Counted from the stretch's first letter, positions 40,456-49,756 are shown. The stretch: DNA of 64,000 nt from Actinophytocola sp036378875 (GCF_036378875.1 NZ_DASUVO010000162.1:50353-114352), one strand, 5' to 3'. A program made the numbers and translations. Notes: generated by a model not told the origin, from the sequence alone.

Positions 40456-43400
40456 TAGACATTGCGCCGGTACTGGCCACCGACCTCGAAGAACGCGTCG
40501 GTCACCTGTCCCAGCGTGCACACCCTGGCCGCGGCCATCAACTCACCGAACACATTACGGTCCTCCGCCACGGCCGCCCGCAGTCGGCGCAGAGCCTCCT
40601 CGGCCTCGGTGGCGTGCGCCGCCTGGAACGCACGCGTCCGTTCGACCTGCGACCGCTTCTCCTCCTCGGTGGCGCGGGCCAGTTCGATGGTCGGCAGCTC
40701 CTCGGCGTTGTCTTTCGACGGCAGGAACGTGTTCACGCCGATCAGCGGCAGCGACCCGTCGTGCTTTCGCTGTTCGTAAAGCATCGACTCGTCCTGGATG
40801 CGGCCCCGCTGGTAGCCGGTCTCCATGGCGCCCAGCACGCCGCCGCGCTCGGACAGGCGGTCGAACTCGGTGAGCACGGCCTCCTCGACCAGGTCGGTCA
40901 GCTCGTCGATGATGAACGAGCCCTGCAGCGGGTTCTCGTTCTTCGACAGGCCCCACTCCTTGTTGATGATCAACTGGATGGCCATCGCGCGGCGCACGGA
41001 GCTTTCCGTCGGCGTGGTGATCGCCTCGTCGAAGGCGTTCGTGTGCAACGAGTTGCAGTTGTCGTACAGCGCGCACAGTGCTTGCAACGTGGTGCGGATG
41101 TCGTTGAAGTGCATCTCCTGCGCGTGCAACGACCGGCCGGAGGTCTGCACGTGGTACTTGAACTTCTGAGACCGTTCGTTCGCGCCGTACCGCTCCCGCA
41201 TGGCCGTGGCCCAGATCCGCCGTGCGACGCGGCCGATCACGCTGTACTCGGCGTCCAAGCCGTTGGAGAAGAAGAACGACAGGTTCGGCGCGAAGTCGTC
41301 GATGTGCATGCCGCGCGCGAGGTAGGACTCGACGTAGGTGAACCCGTTGGCCAGCGTGAACGCCAGCTGGCTGATCGGGTTCGCGCCCGCCTCCGCGATG
41401 TGGTAGCCGGAGATCGACACCGAGTAGAAGTTGCGGACCTTGTTGGTGATGAACCATTCCTGGATGTCCGCCATCATCCGCAAGCTGAACTCGGTAGAAA
41501 AGATGCACGTGTTCTGGCCCTGGTCCTCCTTGAGGATGTCGGCCTGGACAGTGCCTCGGACGTTCGCGAGCGCCCACGCGGTCAGCTCCTCGCGCTCCTC
41601 GGCGCTGAGCTGGCGGCCGTGCTCGACGGCGGCCTTGGCGAACTTGTCGACGGTCTGGTCGATCGCGGTGTTCAGGAAGAACGCGAGGATGGTCGGCGCC
41701 GGGCCGTTGATCGTCATCGACACGGACGTGGTTGGCGCGGTCAGGTCGAACCCGTCGTAGAGCGCCTTCATGTCGTCCAACGTCGCGATCGAGACACCGG
41801 ATGTGCCGATCTTGCCGTAGATGTCCGGCGGGGTGTCCGGGTCGTGCCCGTACAGCGTCACCGAGTCGAACGCCGTCGACAGCCGGGTCGCCGACGAGCC
41901 CTCGGACAGGTAGCGGAACCGGCGGTTCGTGCGGAACGCGTCGCCCTCGCCGGCGAACATGCGGGCCGGGTCCTCGCCCTCGCGTTTGAACGGGAAAACG
42001 CCTGCCGTGAACGGGAAGAAGCCCGGCAGGTTCTCCTTGCGCAGGAAGCGAAGCAACGAGCCGTCGTCGTCGAACCGGGGCAGCGCGACGCGCGGCAGGC
42101 GCGTGCCGGAGAGCGTCTCGCGCCACAGCTGCGTGTGCAGCTCCTTGTCGCGGACCTTCACGACGAGTTCCTCGCCGGTGTAGTCATCGGCGAGGTTCCG
42201 GTACCGCTCGAGGAGGTCGTCGGTGTCCCGCGCGACCCGCCGCTGCGCCTCGGCGACCAGCTTGTCGAGGTCGTCGTGTTCGCCGCCGGCCCTCTCCAGC
42301 GCGGACTTGGCGGTGGTGAGCGCGTTCCGCTCGCGAAGCGCGGCGACCTGGTCTTCCGTCTCTTTGTGATACTGACGGACGGTCTCCGCGATCTCGGCGA
42401 GGTAGCGCGCGCGCTGTGGCGGGACGACCGTCGCGGCGCGCGTGGACACCTGACCGTCGACCGGCGCGAGCACCTGCTCGCCGACCGCCAACCCGCGTTC
42501 GGCGAGCAGGTCGCGGAGGTGGTGGTACAGCGCGGTGACGCCGTCGTCGTTGAAGGTCGCGGCGCTCGTGCCGAAGACCGGCATCTCCTCCCAGGAGACA
42601 CCGAACGCCTCGCGGTTGCGGACCATCTGCCGCGCGACGTCACGACGGGCGTCCTCCGCGCCGCGACGCTCGAACTTGTTGATCGCCACGACGTCCGCGA
42701 AGTCCAGCATGTCGATCTTCTCCAGCTGTGACGCGGCGCCGAACTCGGGCGTCATCACGTACAGGGAGGTGTCGACGAACGGCACGATCGCGGCGTCGCC
42801 CTGCCCGATGCCGGGGGTCTCGACGATCACGAGGTCGTTGCCGGCGGCCTTGCACGCGGCGATCACGTCGGTCAGACCGTCGGGCACCTCGGAGATCGCG
42901 CCGCGGGTGGCCATGGACCGGAAGTAGATCGGTTCGCCGTCGTCGCCGCCGATACCACCGAGGGAGTTCATGCGGATCCGGTCGCCGAGCAGCGCGCCGC
43001 CACCCCGCCTGCGCGTCGGGTCGATCGCGATGACGGCGATGCGCAGTTTGTCCTGCTGGTCGACGCGGAAGCGCCGGACGAGCTCGTCGGTGAGCGACGA
43101 CTTGCCCGAGCCACCGGTGCCGGTGATACCGAGGACCGGCACGGCACGACGCGCGGCGGTGTCACGGACGGCGGTCAGGGTGTCGTCGTCGAGGCGGCCG
43201 GCCTCGATGGCGGTGATGGTGTGCGCGAGGACGTCGTGCCGGCCGCTGACCAGCGCCTCGACGGCTGGCACGGGACGGTCGGCGAGGTCGTGGTCGCAGG
43301 CCTCGACCATGGTGTTGATCATGCGCGCGAGGCCAAGCTGCTGGCCGTCCTCCGGCGAGAAGATCCGCTCGACGCCCCGTTCGTGGAGCAGGGCTATCTC

Positions 43401-43727
43401 GGCCGGGACGATGACGCCACCGCCGCCGCCGTAGACCTTGATGTGCTCGGCGCCGTGCTCGGCCAGGAGCTCCACCAGATAGGTGAAGTACTCGACGTGA
43501 CCGCCCTGGTACGCACTGATGGCGACACCCTGGGCGTCCTCCTGGATCGCGGCGCGGACGACCTCGCGGACCGAGCGGTTGTGGCCGAGGTGGATGACCT
43601 CGACGCCCTGGGACTGCAGGATCCGGCGCATGATGTTGATCGCCGCGTCGTGTCCGTCGAACAGACTCGCCGCGGTGACGAACCGGACCGGGTGAACCGG
43701 CTGGTGCAACGGGGTCTTGTCGGCCAT
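40455..43727 (-). CDS. icmF: Fused isobutyryl-CoA mutase IcmF
   Basis: The 1090-residue protein has the three-part IcmF order. Residues ~12-145 are a B12-binding domain with FDGHDAAINIMRRIL (the His that binds cobalt). Residues ~195-420 are a MeaI-type G-protein chaperone with GTGGSGKSS and NKFERRG. The rest is the mutase TIM barrel with TSVSMTINGPAPTILAF and YSVSISGYHIAEAGANP. IcmF interconverts isobutyryl-CoA and n-butyryl-CoA (and isovaleryl/pivalyl-CoA) with adenosylcobalamin. Length matches the family. Next to fadB2 it links valine-derived isobutyryl-CoA to the butyryl-CoA oxidation route. Confidence 0.95.
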   Translation of the reverse strand: MADKTPLHQPVHPVRFVTAASLFDGHDAAINIMRRILQSQGVEVIHLGHNRSVREVVRAAIQEDAQGVAISAYQGGHVEYFTYLVELLAEHGAEHIKVYGGGGGVIVPAEIALLHERGVERIFSPEDGQQLGLARMINTMVEACDHDLADRPVPAVEALVSGRHDVLAHTITAIEAGRLDDDTLTAVRDTAARRAVPVLGITGTGGSGKSSLTDELVRRFRVDQQDKLRIAVIAIDPTRRRGGGALLGDRIRMNSLGGIGGDDGEPIYFRSMATRGAISEVPDGLTDVIAACKAAGNDLVIVETPGIGQGDAAIVPFVDTSLYVMTPEFGAASQLEKIDMLDFADVVAINKFERRGAEDARRDVARQMVRNREAFGVSWEEMPVFGTSAATFNDDGVTALYHHLRDLLAERGLAVGEQVLAPVDGQVSTRAATVVPPQRARYLAEIAETVRQYHKETEDQVAALRERNALTTAKSALERAGGEHDDLDKLVAEAQRRVARDTDDLLERYRNLADDYTGEELVVKVRDKELHTQLWRETLSGTRLPRVALPRFDDDGSLLRFLRKENLPGFFPFTAGVFPFKREGEDPARMFAGEGDAFRTNRRFRYLSEGSSATRLSTAFDSVTLYGHDPDTPPDIYGKIGTSGVSIATLDDMKALYDGFDLTAPTTSVSMTINGPAPTILAFFLNTAIDQTVDKFAKAAVEHGRQLSAEEREELTAWALANVRGTVQADILKEDQGQNTCIFSTEFSLRMMADIQEWFITNKVRNFYSVSISGYHIAEAGANPISQLAFTLANGFTYVESYLARGMHIDDFAPNLSFFFSNGLDAEYSVIGRVARRIWATAMRERYGANERSQKFKYHVQTSGRSLHAQEMHFNDIRTTLQALCALYDNCNSLHTNAFDEAITTPTESSVRRAMAIQLIINKEWGLSKNENPLQGSFIIDELTDLVEEAVLTEFDRLSERGGVLGAMETGYQRGRIQDESMLYEQRKHDGSLPLIGVNTFLPSKDNAEELPTIELARATEEEKRSQVERTRAFQAAHATEAEEALRRLRAAVAEDRNVFGELMAAARVCTLGQVTDAFFEVGGQYRRNV

Positions 43728-43805
43728 ACAAATAGTTTGACGTCCTACTTTTGGTCGTGCAACCGATGTGGCGCGGATCTCGGACGATGTGCTATCCCTG
43801 CACCT

Positions 43806-44198
43806 GTGCCGGTACCCGATTGCGTACAACGCATGCTCGACGACGACCTGGCCTCCCGGTCGCTGGGCATGCGCCTGGTCGACGCCGGCCCCGGCCACGC
43901 GACGGTGCGCATGACGATCACGGACACCATGGTCAACGGGCACGCGATCGCGCACGGCGGCTACGTGTTCCTGCTGGCGGACACCGCCTTCGCGTGCGCG
44001 TGCAACAGCCACGGCCCGGTCACGGTCGCGGCGGGCGCCGACATCACGTTCGTCACCCCGGCCATGCTGGGCGACGAACTGGAAGCACGAGCCGCCGAAC
44101 GAACCACATACGGCCGCAACGGCATCTACGACGTGACCGTCACCCGAGGCCCGGACACCATCGCCGAGTTCCGAGGCCGCAGCCGCACCCTCAAATAA
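43806..44198 (+). CDS. PaaI-type acyl-CoA thioesterase
   Basis: The 130-residue hot-dog protein has the PaaI pattern: DDLASRSLGMRLVDAGPGHATVRM, NGHAIAHGGYVFLLADTAFACACN (HGG...D catalytic region) and GRNGIYDVTVTRG. PaaI hydrolyses ring-hydroxylated phenylacetyl-CoA, or other aromatic acyl-CoAs, to release trapped CoA. It is divergent from icmF (79-nt gap). GTG 43806 gives PVPDCVQRML; a downstream ATG at 43833 would shorten the protein by nine residues. Confidence 0.88.
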   Translation: MPVPDCVQRMLDDDLASRSLGMRLVDAGPGHATVRMTITDTMVNGHAIAHGGYVFLLADTAFACACNSHGPVTVAAGADITFVTPAMLGDELEARAAERTTYGRNGIYDVTVTRGPDTIAEFRGRSRTLK

Positions 44199-44202
44199 CC
44201 GG

Positions 44203-44277
44203 GATGTACACGAAAACGAAACTCGGGGGTGCCGAACGCGAGACTCGCGGGGGCCCAACGCGAGACTCGCGCGGTTA
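44203..44277 (-). repeat. CGCGAGTCTCGCG-type repeat cluster (copy 2)
   Basis: Two CGCGAGTCTCGCG units and one degenerate unit follow the TAA of the PAP2-like gene on the minus strand. The order and spacing of units match those behind fadB2 (39437-39582), and both begin with TAACCGCGCGAGT at the stop codon. Confidence 0.7.
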
Positions 44278-44886
44278 CCTGAGGGTTAGGAACACCACGC
44301 CGCCGACGATCGGGCCCAGCAGTGCGCCGACCACGACCTGCGCGACGGTGTGCGCCGCCACCGTCACGCGCGCCCAGCACACCAGTGCCACGCCCGCGAC
44401 GAGCACGAGGTACCACGGGCCGTACAGCAACACGATCGTCGCCGCCGCGCCGCTGGCGACCGTGGCGTGCACCGACACCTTCCACCAGCGGGTGATCACC
44501 AGGCACGCCACCACAATGGTGATCATCGACCAGGCGAGCGCGACCACGACCCGCGGCGCACCGCCGACGAGCATGATCACCAGCCCGACCAGTGCGGACC
44601 CGAGCGACAGCAGGAACGGCACGAACCGCCGTTCGCGCTCGGCGACCCAGTGCCCGCCCCAGCGCCCGCGGCGCGCGCCCCGGACCAGGATGACCATCGG
44701 GATGGCGCTGTAGAACACGGCGACGAGCAGACTCCACGCAAGTGTTGGCACCAGCGCGTATCCGGTGCCCTGCCACGCGACCGCGAGCACCAGGGCGACC
44801 ACGATCACTATGGGCGACAACACTTCCGTCACCACGCGCGCGGCGCGGAGCGGCAGACTGGGTTCTGCGGTGACGTCCACCCGCAC
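44275..44886 (-). CDS. PAP2-like integral membrane protein
   Basis: The 203-residue protein has about six membrane helices and the later blocks of the PAP2 phosphatase superfamily in degenerate form: KVSVHATVASG (for SGH) and WARVTVAAHTVAQVVVG (for SRxxxGxHxxxDVxxG). The first KX6RP block is not clear (VAERERRFVPF may be its remnant). It could be a phosphatidic acid or prenyl-pyrophosphate phosphatase. The start codon region overlaps a start-like tract 28 nt from the divergent bcp gene. Confidence 0.75.
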   Translation of the reverse strand: MRVDVTAEPSLPLRAARVVTEVLSPIVIVVALVLAVAWQGTGYALVPTLAWSLLVAVFYSAIPMVILVRGARRGRWGGHWVAERERRFVPFLLSLGSALVGLVIMLVGGAPRVVVALAWSMITIVVACLVITRWWKVSVHATVASGAAATIVLLYGPWYLVLVAGVALVCWARVTVAAHTVAQVVVGALLGPIVGGVVFLTLR

Positions 44887-44913
44887 ATGATCCCAGGAAA
44901 GGGGTTGCAGACA

Positions 44914-45378
44914 ATGAAGGCTGGGGAGATCGCACCCGACTTCGAGCTACCGGACGAGACCGGCAAGGTCCGCGCGCTGCGGGACTTTCTGGAGACCGGC
45001 CCGGTGGTGCTGTTCTTCTACCCAGCCGCGATGACCAAGGGCTGCACGGCCGAGAGCTGCCATTTCCGTGATCTGGCCGCGGAGTTCTCGGCGGTGGGCG
45101 CGCACCGGATCGGCATCAGTCCCGACGCCGTCGACAAGCAGGCGGAGTTCAGCGACCTTCACGGGTTCGACTACCCGCTCCTGTCCGACGCCGACGGCGC
45201 GGTGGCAACACAGTTCGGGGTGCGGCGCAGCTTCGGACCACTGCTGACCCGGCGGCAGACATTCGTGATCGACACCGACCAGAAGGTCCTGGAGGTCATC
45301 AAGAGCGAGTTGCGGATGGCGGTGCACGCGGACCGGGCCCTGGCGGTGCTCCGGGCCCGCGTGCACCCCACCGACTAG
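44914..45378 (+). CDS. bcp: Peroxiredoxin of the Bcp/PrxQ type
   Basis: The 154-residue protein begins APDFELPDETGKV and has FFYPAAMTKGCTAESCHFRD with the peroxidatic Cys (GC) and a resolving Cys five residues later (SC), as in alpha-type PrxQ. It reduces hydroperoxides with thioredoxin or mycoredoxin. The usual PxxxTxxC is P-AAM-T-KG-C. Its stop overlaps the stop of the convergent LCP gene by 4 nt. Confidence 0.92.
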   Translation: MKAGEIAPDFELPDETGKVRALRDFLETGPVVLFFYPAAMTKGCTAESCHFRDLAAEFSAVGAHRIGISPDAVDKQAEFSDLHGFDYPLLSDADGAVATQFGVRRSFGPLLTRRQTFVIDTDQKVLEVIKSELRMAVHADRALAVLRARVHPTD

Positions 45379-46592
45379 TTGGTGATCACGTCCGGCGGGA
45401 TCACGGTGTCATTGCGCAGCGCGTCGAACAACTGCCCGGACTTGGCCTCGTCCATCGTGTTGGCCCGTCCGTCGGTCACCGGCACCGTGGTCGTCACCGT
45501 GCTCCCGTCGGAAATACCGCTCATGGCGAACCCGAGGCTGGACAGGTGCCACAGGTGGTCGCTGTCGTCGACGGTCAGCGCGTCGGTCATCTCGCCGACC
45601 ACCGGGAAGAGCGTGAACGGGTTCAGCAGAACACCGGCGCTCGCGATCTCGCCGGCGAGCGCGCCGATGAACTTGCGCTGGTTCACCACCCGGTCGAGGT
45701 CCGACCTCGGCGTCGACGCCGAGTAACGCATACGCACGAACGCGAGCGCCTGCACACCGTCGAGCGTCTGACGGCCGGCCGGGATGACCGCGCCGGTCTT
45801 GGTGTCCCGCATCTCCTCCGGGATGTCCATCTCGACGCCGCCGACCGCGTCCACGATGCCCGCGAAACCACCGAAGCTGATCTCCGCGTAGTGCTCGATC
45901 CGCAGTCCGGTGGCGCCCTCGACGGTCTTCACCAGTAGCGGCGCGCCGCCCAGCGAGAAGGCCGCGTTGATCTTGTTGACGCCGTTCCCGGGGACCTCCA
46001 CATTCAGGTCACGCGGCAGCGACAGCAGCGTCGGCGGTGTGTCGTTGTCCGGGATGTGCGCCACCATGATCGTGTCGGTGCGCTTGCCGGCCGTGTCGCC
46101 GGTGGTGAGCTTGGCCTTCTCCTCGTCGGTCAGGCCCTCCCGGCTGTCCGAGCCGACGATCAGCCAGTTGGTGCCCGAGGCCTCCGCGGGCCTGCCGGGG
46201 TAGTCCTCGATCGCGGCCACCCGGTTCAGCGAGAAGTCCATCCACACCAGGCTGCCGGTGATCAGCAGGAGCAGCACCAGGAACCCGATCAGGATCCGGC
46301 GCCCCCAACGCGGGCGGCGACGCGGCCGGCGCGGCGGTGGGTAGCCCCCCTCACCGGCTGGTGACCGCCGGTAGTCGTCCGGCGGGCCCTGGCGACGCGG
46401 CGGCGCGCCGTAGTCACGTGGTGCCTCGTCCTGCTGGGGCAGGGGCAGCATGCTGGTCCGGTGGTAGGCCGGCTTGCGGCTCTGGCCGGGACGGCCATAG
46501 CCGGGCTCGGGGCCGTACCCGGGGCCCTGCCCCGGACCAGATGGACGGCCCTGCCCCGAACGGGGCCGTCGCGGTGGCTGCTGATAACTCAT
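45375..46592 (-). CDS. LytR-CpsA-Psr (LCP) family cell-wall ligase
   Basis: The 405-residue protein has a long Pro/Gly/Arg-rich cytosolic N-terminus (~100 residues, with QGPGYGPEPGYG), one membrane helix at about 102-122 and an extracytoplasmic LCP domain: NWLIVGSDSREGL (pyrophosphate-binding Asp), GKRTDTIMVAHIP, LLSLPRDLNVEVPG, and LAFVRMRYSA...DRVVNQRKFIGAL (catalytic Arg cluster). LCP enzymes attach arabinogalactan or other polymers to peptidoglycan. The disordered N-terminus is common in mycolata-related LCPs. Confidence 0.92.
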   Translation of the reverse strand: MSYQQPPRRPRSGQGRPSGPGQGPGYGPEPGYGRPGQSRKPAYHRTSMLPLPQQDEAPRDYGAPPRRQGPPDDYRRSPAGEGGYPPPRRPRRRPRWGRRILIGFLVLLLLITGSLVWMDFSLNRVAAIEDYPGRPAEASGTNWLIVGSDSREGLTDEEKAKLTTGDTAGKRTDTIMVAHIPDNDTPPTLLSLPRDLNVEVPGNGVNKINAAFSLGGAPLLVKTVEGATGLRIEHYAEISFGGFAGIVDAVGGVEMDIPEEMRDTKTGAVIPAGRQTLDGVQALAFVRMRYSASTPRSDLDRVVNQRKFIGALAGEIASAGVLLNPFTLFPVVGEMTDALTVDDSDHLWHLSSLGFAMSGISDGSTVTTTVPVTDGRANTMDEAKSGQLFDALRNDTVIPPDVITN

Positions 46593-46675
46593 CTCCCCAC
46601 CCTTCGGTTTCCAGGAAAGACGTGGGGACCCTCGCGCAGGTTGCGAAACACGGTGCACACCGTACGAGATGGTGA

Positions 46676-47347
46676 CTAAACCGGCACACGGAGTCCGGCC
46701 GGGGCCGGTTCCGCGAGCGCGTCGGCGATGTCGCGGTCGAGCCCGGTCACGCCGAGCACACCGAGGGTGAACCGCCTGACCAGGCGTGTCCACTCGGGAT
46801 AGCGCAGGAGCAGGGCGTGTGCCTCGCGGCGGACGTCGAAGCGCGCCACGGTGGCGGTGACCTCCTTGGCCCGCTGGGCATAGCTGTAGGACAGCGCGGG
46901 ATCGGTGGTGCGGTCGCGGTCGCCGTGTGCAATGAGGACAGTGCGGCCGGCGAGCTGAGCGACGGGCTCTCCCTCGGGCGTCCACGGCGCGAGCGCGCAC
47001 ACGCCGACGACGGCCGGGTCGTCGGCGACCCGCAGCCCGACGCGGCCACCCATCGAGTGGCCGACGAGCGCGACCGGCACACCCGGATACGCGCGCCGGA
47101 TCGCCTCGAGGGCGCGACGGGCGTCGGCCACCGGGTGGCGGTCGGGTTCGTTCCAGCCACGGTAGGTGTTGCACAGTTGCCACACGGACACGCCGGGCGT
47201 TCGGCTCAACGCACGGGCGAACGGGATCATCCGCAGGTACGCGGGATACCAGCGGGTGGCTCGCACCGTGCTCACCTCCTCACCGCCGTGCAGCACGAGC
47301 GCCACGGCACGCACGCCGCTGGTCGCCCCGGTCGTGTGCAGCTTCAC
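46676..47347 (-). CDS. Alpha/beta hydrolase
   Basis: The 223-residue protein has an alpha/beta-hydrolase fold with the nucleophile elbow VALVGHSMGGRVGL (Ser at about residue 97), a catalytic Asp in LIAHGDRDRTTD and a His in REAHALLL. No lid insertion is evident. Substrate unknown. The GTG start overlaps the stop of the upstream TetR gene (GTGA), so this hydrolase is part of the TetR operon. Confidence 0.88.
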   Translation of the reverse strand: MKLHTTGATSGVRAVALVLHGGEEVSTVRATRWYPAYLRMIPFARALSRTPGVSVWQLCNTYRGWNEPDRHPVADARRALEAIRRAYPGVPVALVGHSMGGRVGLRVADDPAVVGVCALAPWTPEGEPVAQLAGRTVLIAHGDRDRTTDPALSYSYAQRAKEVTATVARFDVRREAHALLLRYPEWTRLVRRFTLGVLGVTGLDRDIADALAEPAPAGLRVPV

Positions 47348-48108
47348 GCGTTGCTCCTGTCCACGTACGCCTCGATTCCGTCGAGGACCCGGTCGAGCCC
47401 GAACTCGAACTCGTCCTCCCAGCTGAGCTCGTCGTCGCGCCACACCGTCGCGAGCGCGGGAAACGCGTCGAGGTGTGGTTCGAGCAGCGGGGCGAACTCA
47501 CGCCAGAACTGCCCGTCGGACATCCCGGAGCGCTGCTCGGCGCGCACGGTCTCGGCGAGCTGGCGTGCCCGGCCCTGCACGTAGCTGGTGACGAGGCCGA
47601 CGACCGCCATCCGCTGCCCGTTGGTCAGGCCGGTGCCGGACAGGATCCGCAGCAGGGCGTCGATCGCCGCGGTCTGGTTCGGGCCCATCAGGCCGCGGGA
47701 CAGCGACGCCTCCAGCAGCCACGGGTGCCGGCGGTAGCCGGCGAGGCTCTGCCGGGCGAAGGTGGCGAGGCTCGCACGCCACCCCGCCGGGTCGGTCCTC
47801 GGCGGGCCGCCCTCGCCGAGGACCGTGTCGAGCATCAGCTCGTACAGCTCGGTCTTGCCGGGCAGGTACCGGTACAGCGACATGGTGCCGACGCCGAGCT
47901 CGTCGGCGACGCGGCGCATGGACAGCGCGTCGAGACCGTCCGCGTCGGCGATCCGGACGGCGGCGGTCACGATCTCCTCGACCGTCATGCCTGGTTTTCG
48001 GCCCCGCGTCGGCGCCGGCTTGGTTCCCCAGAGCAGGGCCATGGTGTCGGCCATGGCCACGGCCTGGCCACCAAAGCTCACGGAGCGGTCGTCCTCGGAG
48101 GTCATCAC
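47344..48108 (-). CDS. TetR-family regulator (TetR_C_1 type) with conserved leader
   Basis: The 254-residue protein has an N-terminal extension, a helix-turn-helix at about 45-90 (IVTAAVRIADADGLDALSMRRVADELGVGTMSLYRYLPGKTEL region, quoted in part) and the longer C-terminal ligand domain of the TetR_C_1 group. GTG 48108 is given as the start because it lies 10 nt after GGAGG, the same spacing as in the VWA gene that shares this leader; ATG 48105 is the next codon. The divergent NmrA gene and the palindrome at 48303 suggest it represses that gene and itself. Confidence 0.87.
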   Translation of the reverse strand: MMTSEDDRSVSFGGQAVAMADTMALLWGTKPAPTRGRKPGMTVEEIVTAAVRIADADGLDALSMRRVADELGVGTMSLYRYLPGKTELYELMLDTVLGEGGPPRTDPAGWRASLATFARQSLAGYRRHPWLLEASLSRGLMGPNQTAAIDALLRILSGTGLTNGQRMAVVGLVTSYVQGRARQLAETVRAEQRSGMSDGQFWREFAPLLEPHLDAFPALATVWRDDELSWEDEFEFGLDRVLDGIEAYVDRSNA

Positions 48109-48114
48109 AGCTGT

Positions 48115-48266
48115 TCCGCCTCCCCCGGAATTCAAGGTGTTGGTCGCGTTGGGGAAGGGAAGGTTCTGTTTGGTCACGTACTTGTGGCTGGCTTGCGTCA
48201 CGTTCCCCTGAGGTGCGGTCGCGAAGCGCTCGGCCCGAACTGACCTCGCGGTTGACACAAAGGGTG
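48115..48266 (-). repeat. Conserved leader repeat, copy B (upstream of TetR gene)
   Basis: This stretch, on the minus strand, matches copy A at 321-468. It lies between the operator region near 48303 and the TetR start, so it would form the TetR mRNA 5' leader. The last part includes the Shine-Dalgarno GGGGGAGG. Compared with copy A it has one extra G in this run. Confidence 0.8.
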
Positions 48267-48302
48267 GCATCGAGGTCGATCCTACGGTGGTAACCTTTAT
48301 GC

Positions 48303-48313
48303 GTACAGTGTAC
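48303..48313. promoter_or_regulatory. TetR-type operator in TetR/NmrA divergent promoter
   Basis: GTACAGTGTAC is a perfect palindrome around a central G, 20 nt upstream of the NmrA gene start. TetR_C_1 regulators are known to bind sites of the GTACA...TGTAC kind. Confidence 0.6.
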
Positions 48314-48332
48314 CCATTTTGGGGGTGTTGTC

Positions 48333-49184
48333 ATGAAGGTGTTGGTGACCGGCGCGACCGGTCATATCGGGCGGCACGTTGTCGCGCAGCTCGTCGAGGC
48401 GGGCCACGAGGTGCGTGCGGTGACCCGCCGCACGGACGCGGTCTTCCCGCCGGGAGTCGAGGTCGTGCGGGGTGATCTGCTGAAACCGGACTCGATTCCG
48501 TTCGACGGCGTGTCGCGGATGTACCTGTTCCCGGAGCCGAGGACCGCGGTCGACGTCGTGACGCGGGCCCGTGAGGCGGGCGTCACGCGGATCGTGACGC
48601 TCTCGTCGGGCGCGGTGACGGGTGGTTTCGACACGGACTTCCAGCTGCCGGTGGAGCAGGCGGTCGAGGCGTCCGGGTGTGAGTGGACACACGTCCGCCC
48701 CGGCGACTTCGCGTCGAACACGCTGCGGTTGTGGGGGCCGATGATCCGCACGTCACGGGTGGTGCGGTACGCCCAGCCGGAGGCGCCGAGCCTGGCGATC
48801 CACGACGGCGACGTCGCGGCCGTCGCTGTGGCGGCCCTGCTCGCCGACGGGCATGCCGGCCGCTGGTACGACCTGACGGGCCCGGAGCTGTTGACCCGGC
48901 GGGATCAGGTGGCGGCGATCGGCGCGGCACTCGGCGAGGAGGTGCGGTTCGAAGAGGTCAGCGCGGCGGAGGCGAGGGAGATCCTGCGCGCGCAGGGCGG
49001 TTGGGGCGCGGAGAACGCGGACTTCCTGCTGGGGTTCGAGGAGTACTCGGCGGGTGGTACGTCGATGGAGGACGTGGACTGGTCGGAGATGTTGGTGCCC
49101 CTGCCGACGGTGGCGGAGGTCCTCGGCCGGCCGGCGCGGACCTTCGCACAGTGGGCCGGCGACAACGTTGAGGCGTTCCGCTAA
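48333..49184 (+). CDS. NmrA-like NAD(P)H-binding protein
   Basis: The 283-residue protein begins with an atypical-SDR Rossmann loop (VLVTGATGHIGRHVVAQL), then VTRRTDAVFPPGVEVVRGDL, SSGAVTGG and EWTHVRPGDFASNTL. It lacks the YxxxK catalytic pair, so like NmrA it may sense NAD(P)H or act as a reductase on an unknown substrate. It is divergent from the TetR gene and shares the operator at 48303. A C-terminal fragment of a related gene is at 10758-11011. Confidence 0.88.
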   Translation: MKVLVTGATGHIGRHVVAQLVEAGHEVRAVTRRTDAVFPPGVEVVRGDLLKPDSIPFDGVSRMYLFPEPRTAVDVVTRAREAGVTRIVTLSSGAVTGGFDTDFQLPVEQAVEASGCEWTHVRPGDFASNTLRLWGPMIRTSRVVRYAQPEAPSLAIHDGDVAAVAVAALLADGHAGRWYDLTGPELLTRRDQVAAIGAALGEEVRFEEVSAAEAREILRAQGGWGAENADFLLGFEEYSAGGTSMEDVDWSEMLVPLPTVAEVLGRPARTFAQWAGDNVEAFR

Positions 49185-49747
49185 CGCGGGAGGTCCTCCG
49201 GCCGGTCCACGTCGGCGCCGCTCGCCACGTCCTCGCACGACACGGCGTCGACGTGGTGCTGGGCGAGGTAGGGGCGCGCACCCTCGTCGCCGGTCGCCAG
49301 CTCCGCCACCGCCTGCCAGCGCTCCCGGCCGATCAGCACCGGGTGCCCCGGTGCGCCGTCGTAGGTGGCACGAGCGAGCGCGGCCGGCGACGCCAGTGCC
49401 ACGAACCGGCGGACGACCGCCGCCGTCACACCCGGGGTGTCCACCGGCAACACGATGACGGCGGTGGCGGCAGTGGTGGACAACGCGGCGAGCCCCACCC
49501 GCAACGAGGAACCCATGCCGGTGGCCCAGTCCGGGTTGTCCACAAGAGACGATCCACTGAGGACGGCGGTGGTGCGCACGTCGTCGGCGAGCGCACCGAG
49601 GACCACCACGACCGGCACGCAGCCACCGTCATGCAACGCGTCCGCGGCGTGCTCGACCAGCAGCCGGCCCCGGTGACGGACGAGCGCCTTCGGCATCCCG
49701 TACCGCCGTCCGGCACCCGCCGCCAGCAGCAACCCCGCAACCGTCAC
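49181..49747 (-). CDS. MobA/MocA-like nucleotidyltransferase
   Basis: The 188-residue protein has the NTP-transferase start VAGLLLAAGAGRRYGMPKALV (partly quoted; G-rich loop plus Lys), VVLGALADDV, NPDWATGMGSSLRVGL, VLPVDTPGVT and GHPVLIGRERW. This pattern (GMPKA, GMxxSL, PxDxPxV, GHPV) is that of MocA, which makes molybdopterin cytosine dinucleotide, and related cofactor guanylyl/cytidylyl transferases. It could work with the XdhC-domain protein at 15.5 kb, but they are far apart. Its 3' end overlaps the NmrA gene by 4 nt. Confidence 0.85.
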   Translation of the reverse strand: MTVAGLLLAAGAGRRYGMPKALVRHRGRLLVEHAADALHDGGCVPVVVVLGALADDVRTTAVLSGSSLVDNPDWATGMGSSLRVGLAALSTTAATAVIVLPVDTPGVTAAVVRRFVALASPAALARATYDGAPGHPVLIGRERWQAVAELATGDEGARPYLAQHHVDAVSCEDVASGADVDRPEDLPR

Positions 49748-49756
49748 ACCGGAAGC

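Noticed and set aside
40614..42731. A 705-codon plus-strand frame opposite icmF
   Set aside because: No domain or ribosome binding site; the minus strand encodes an unmistakable IcmF.
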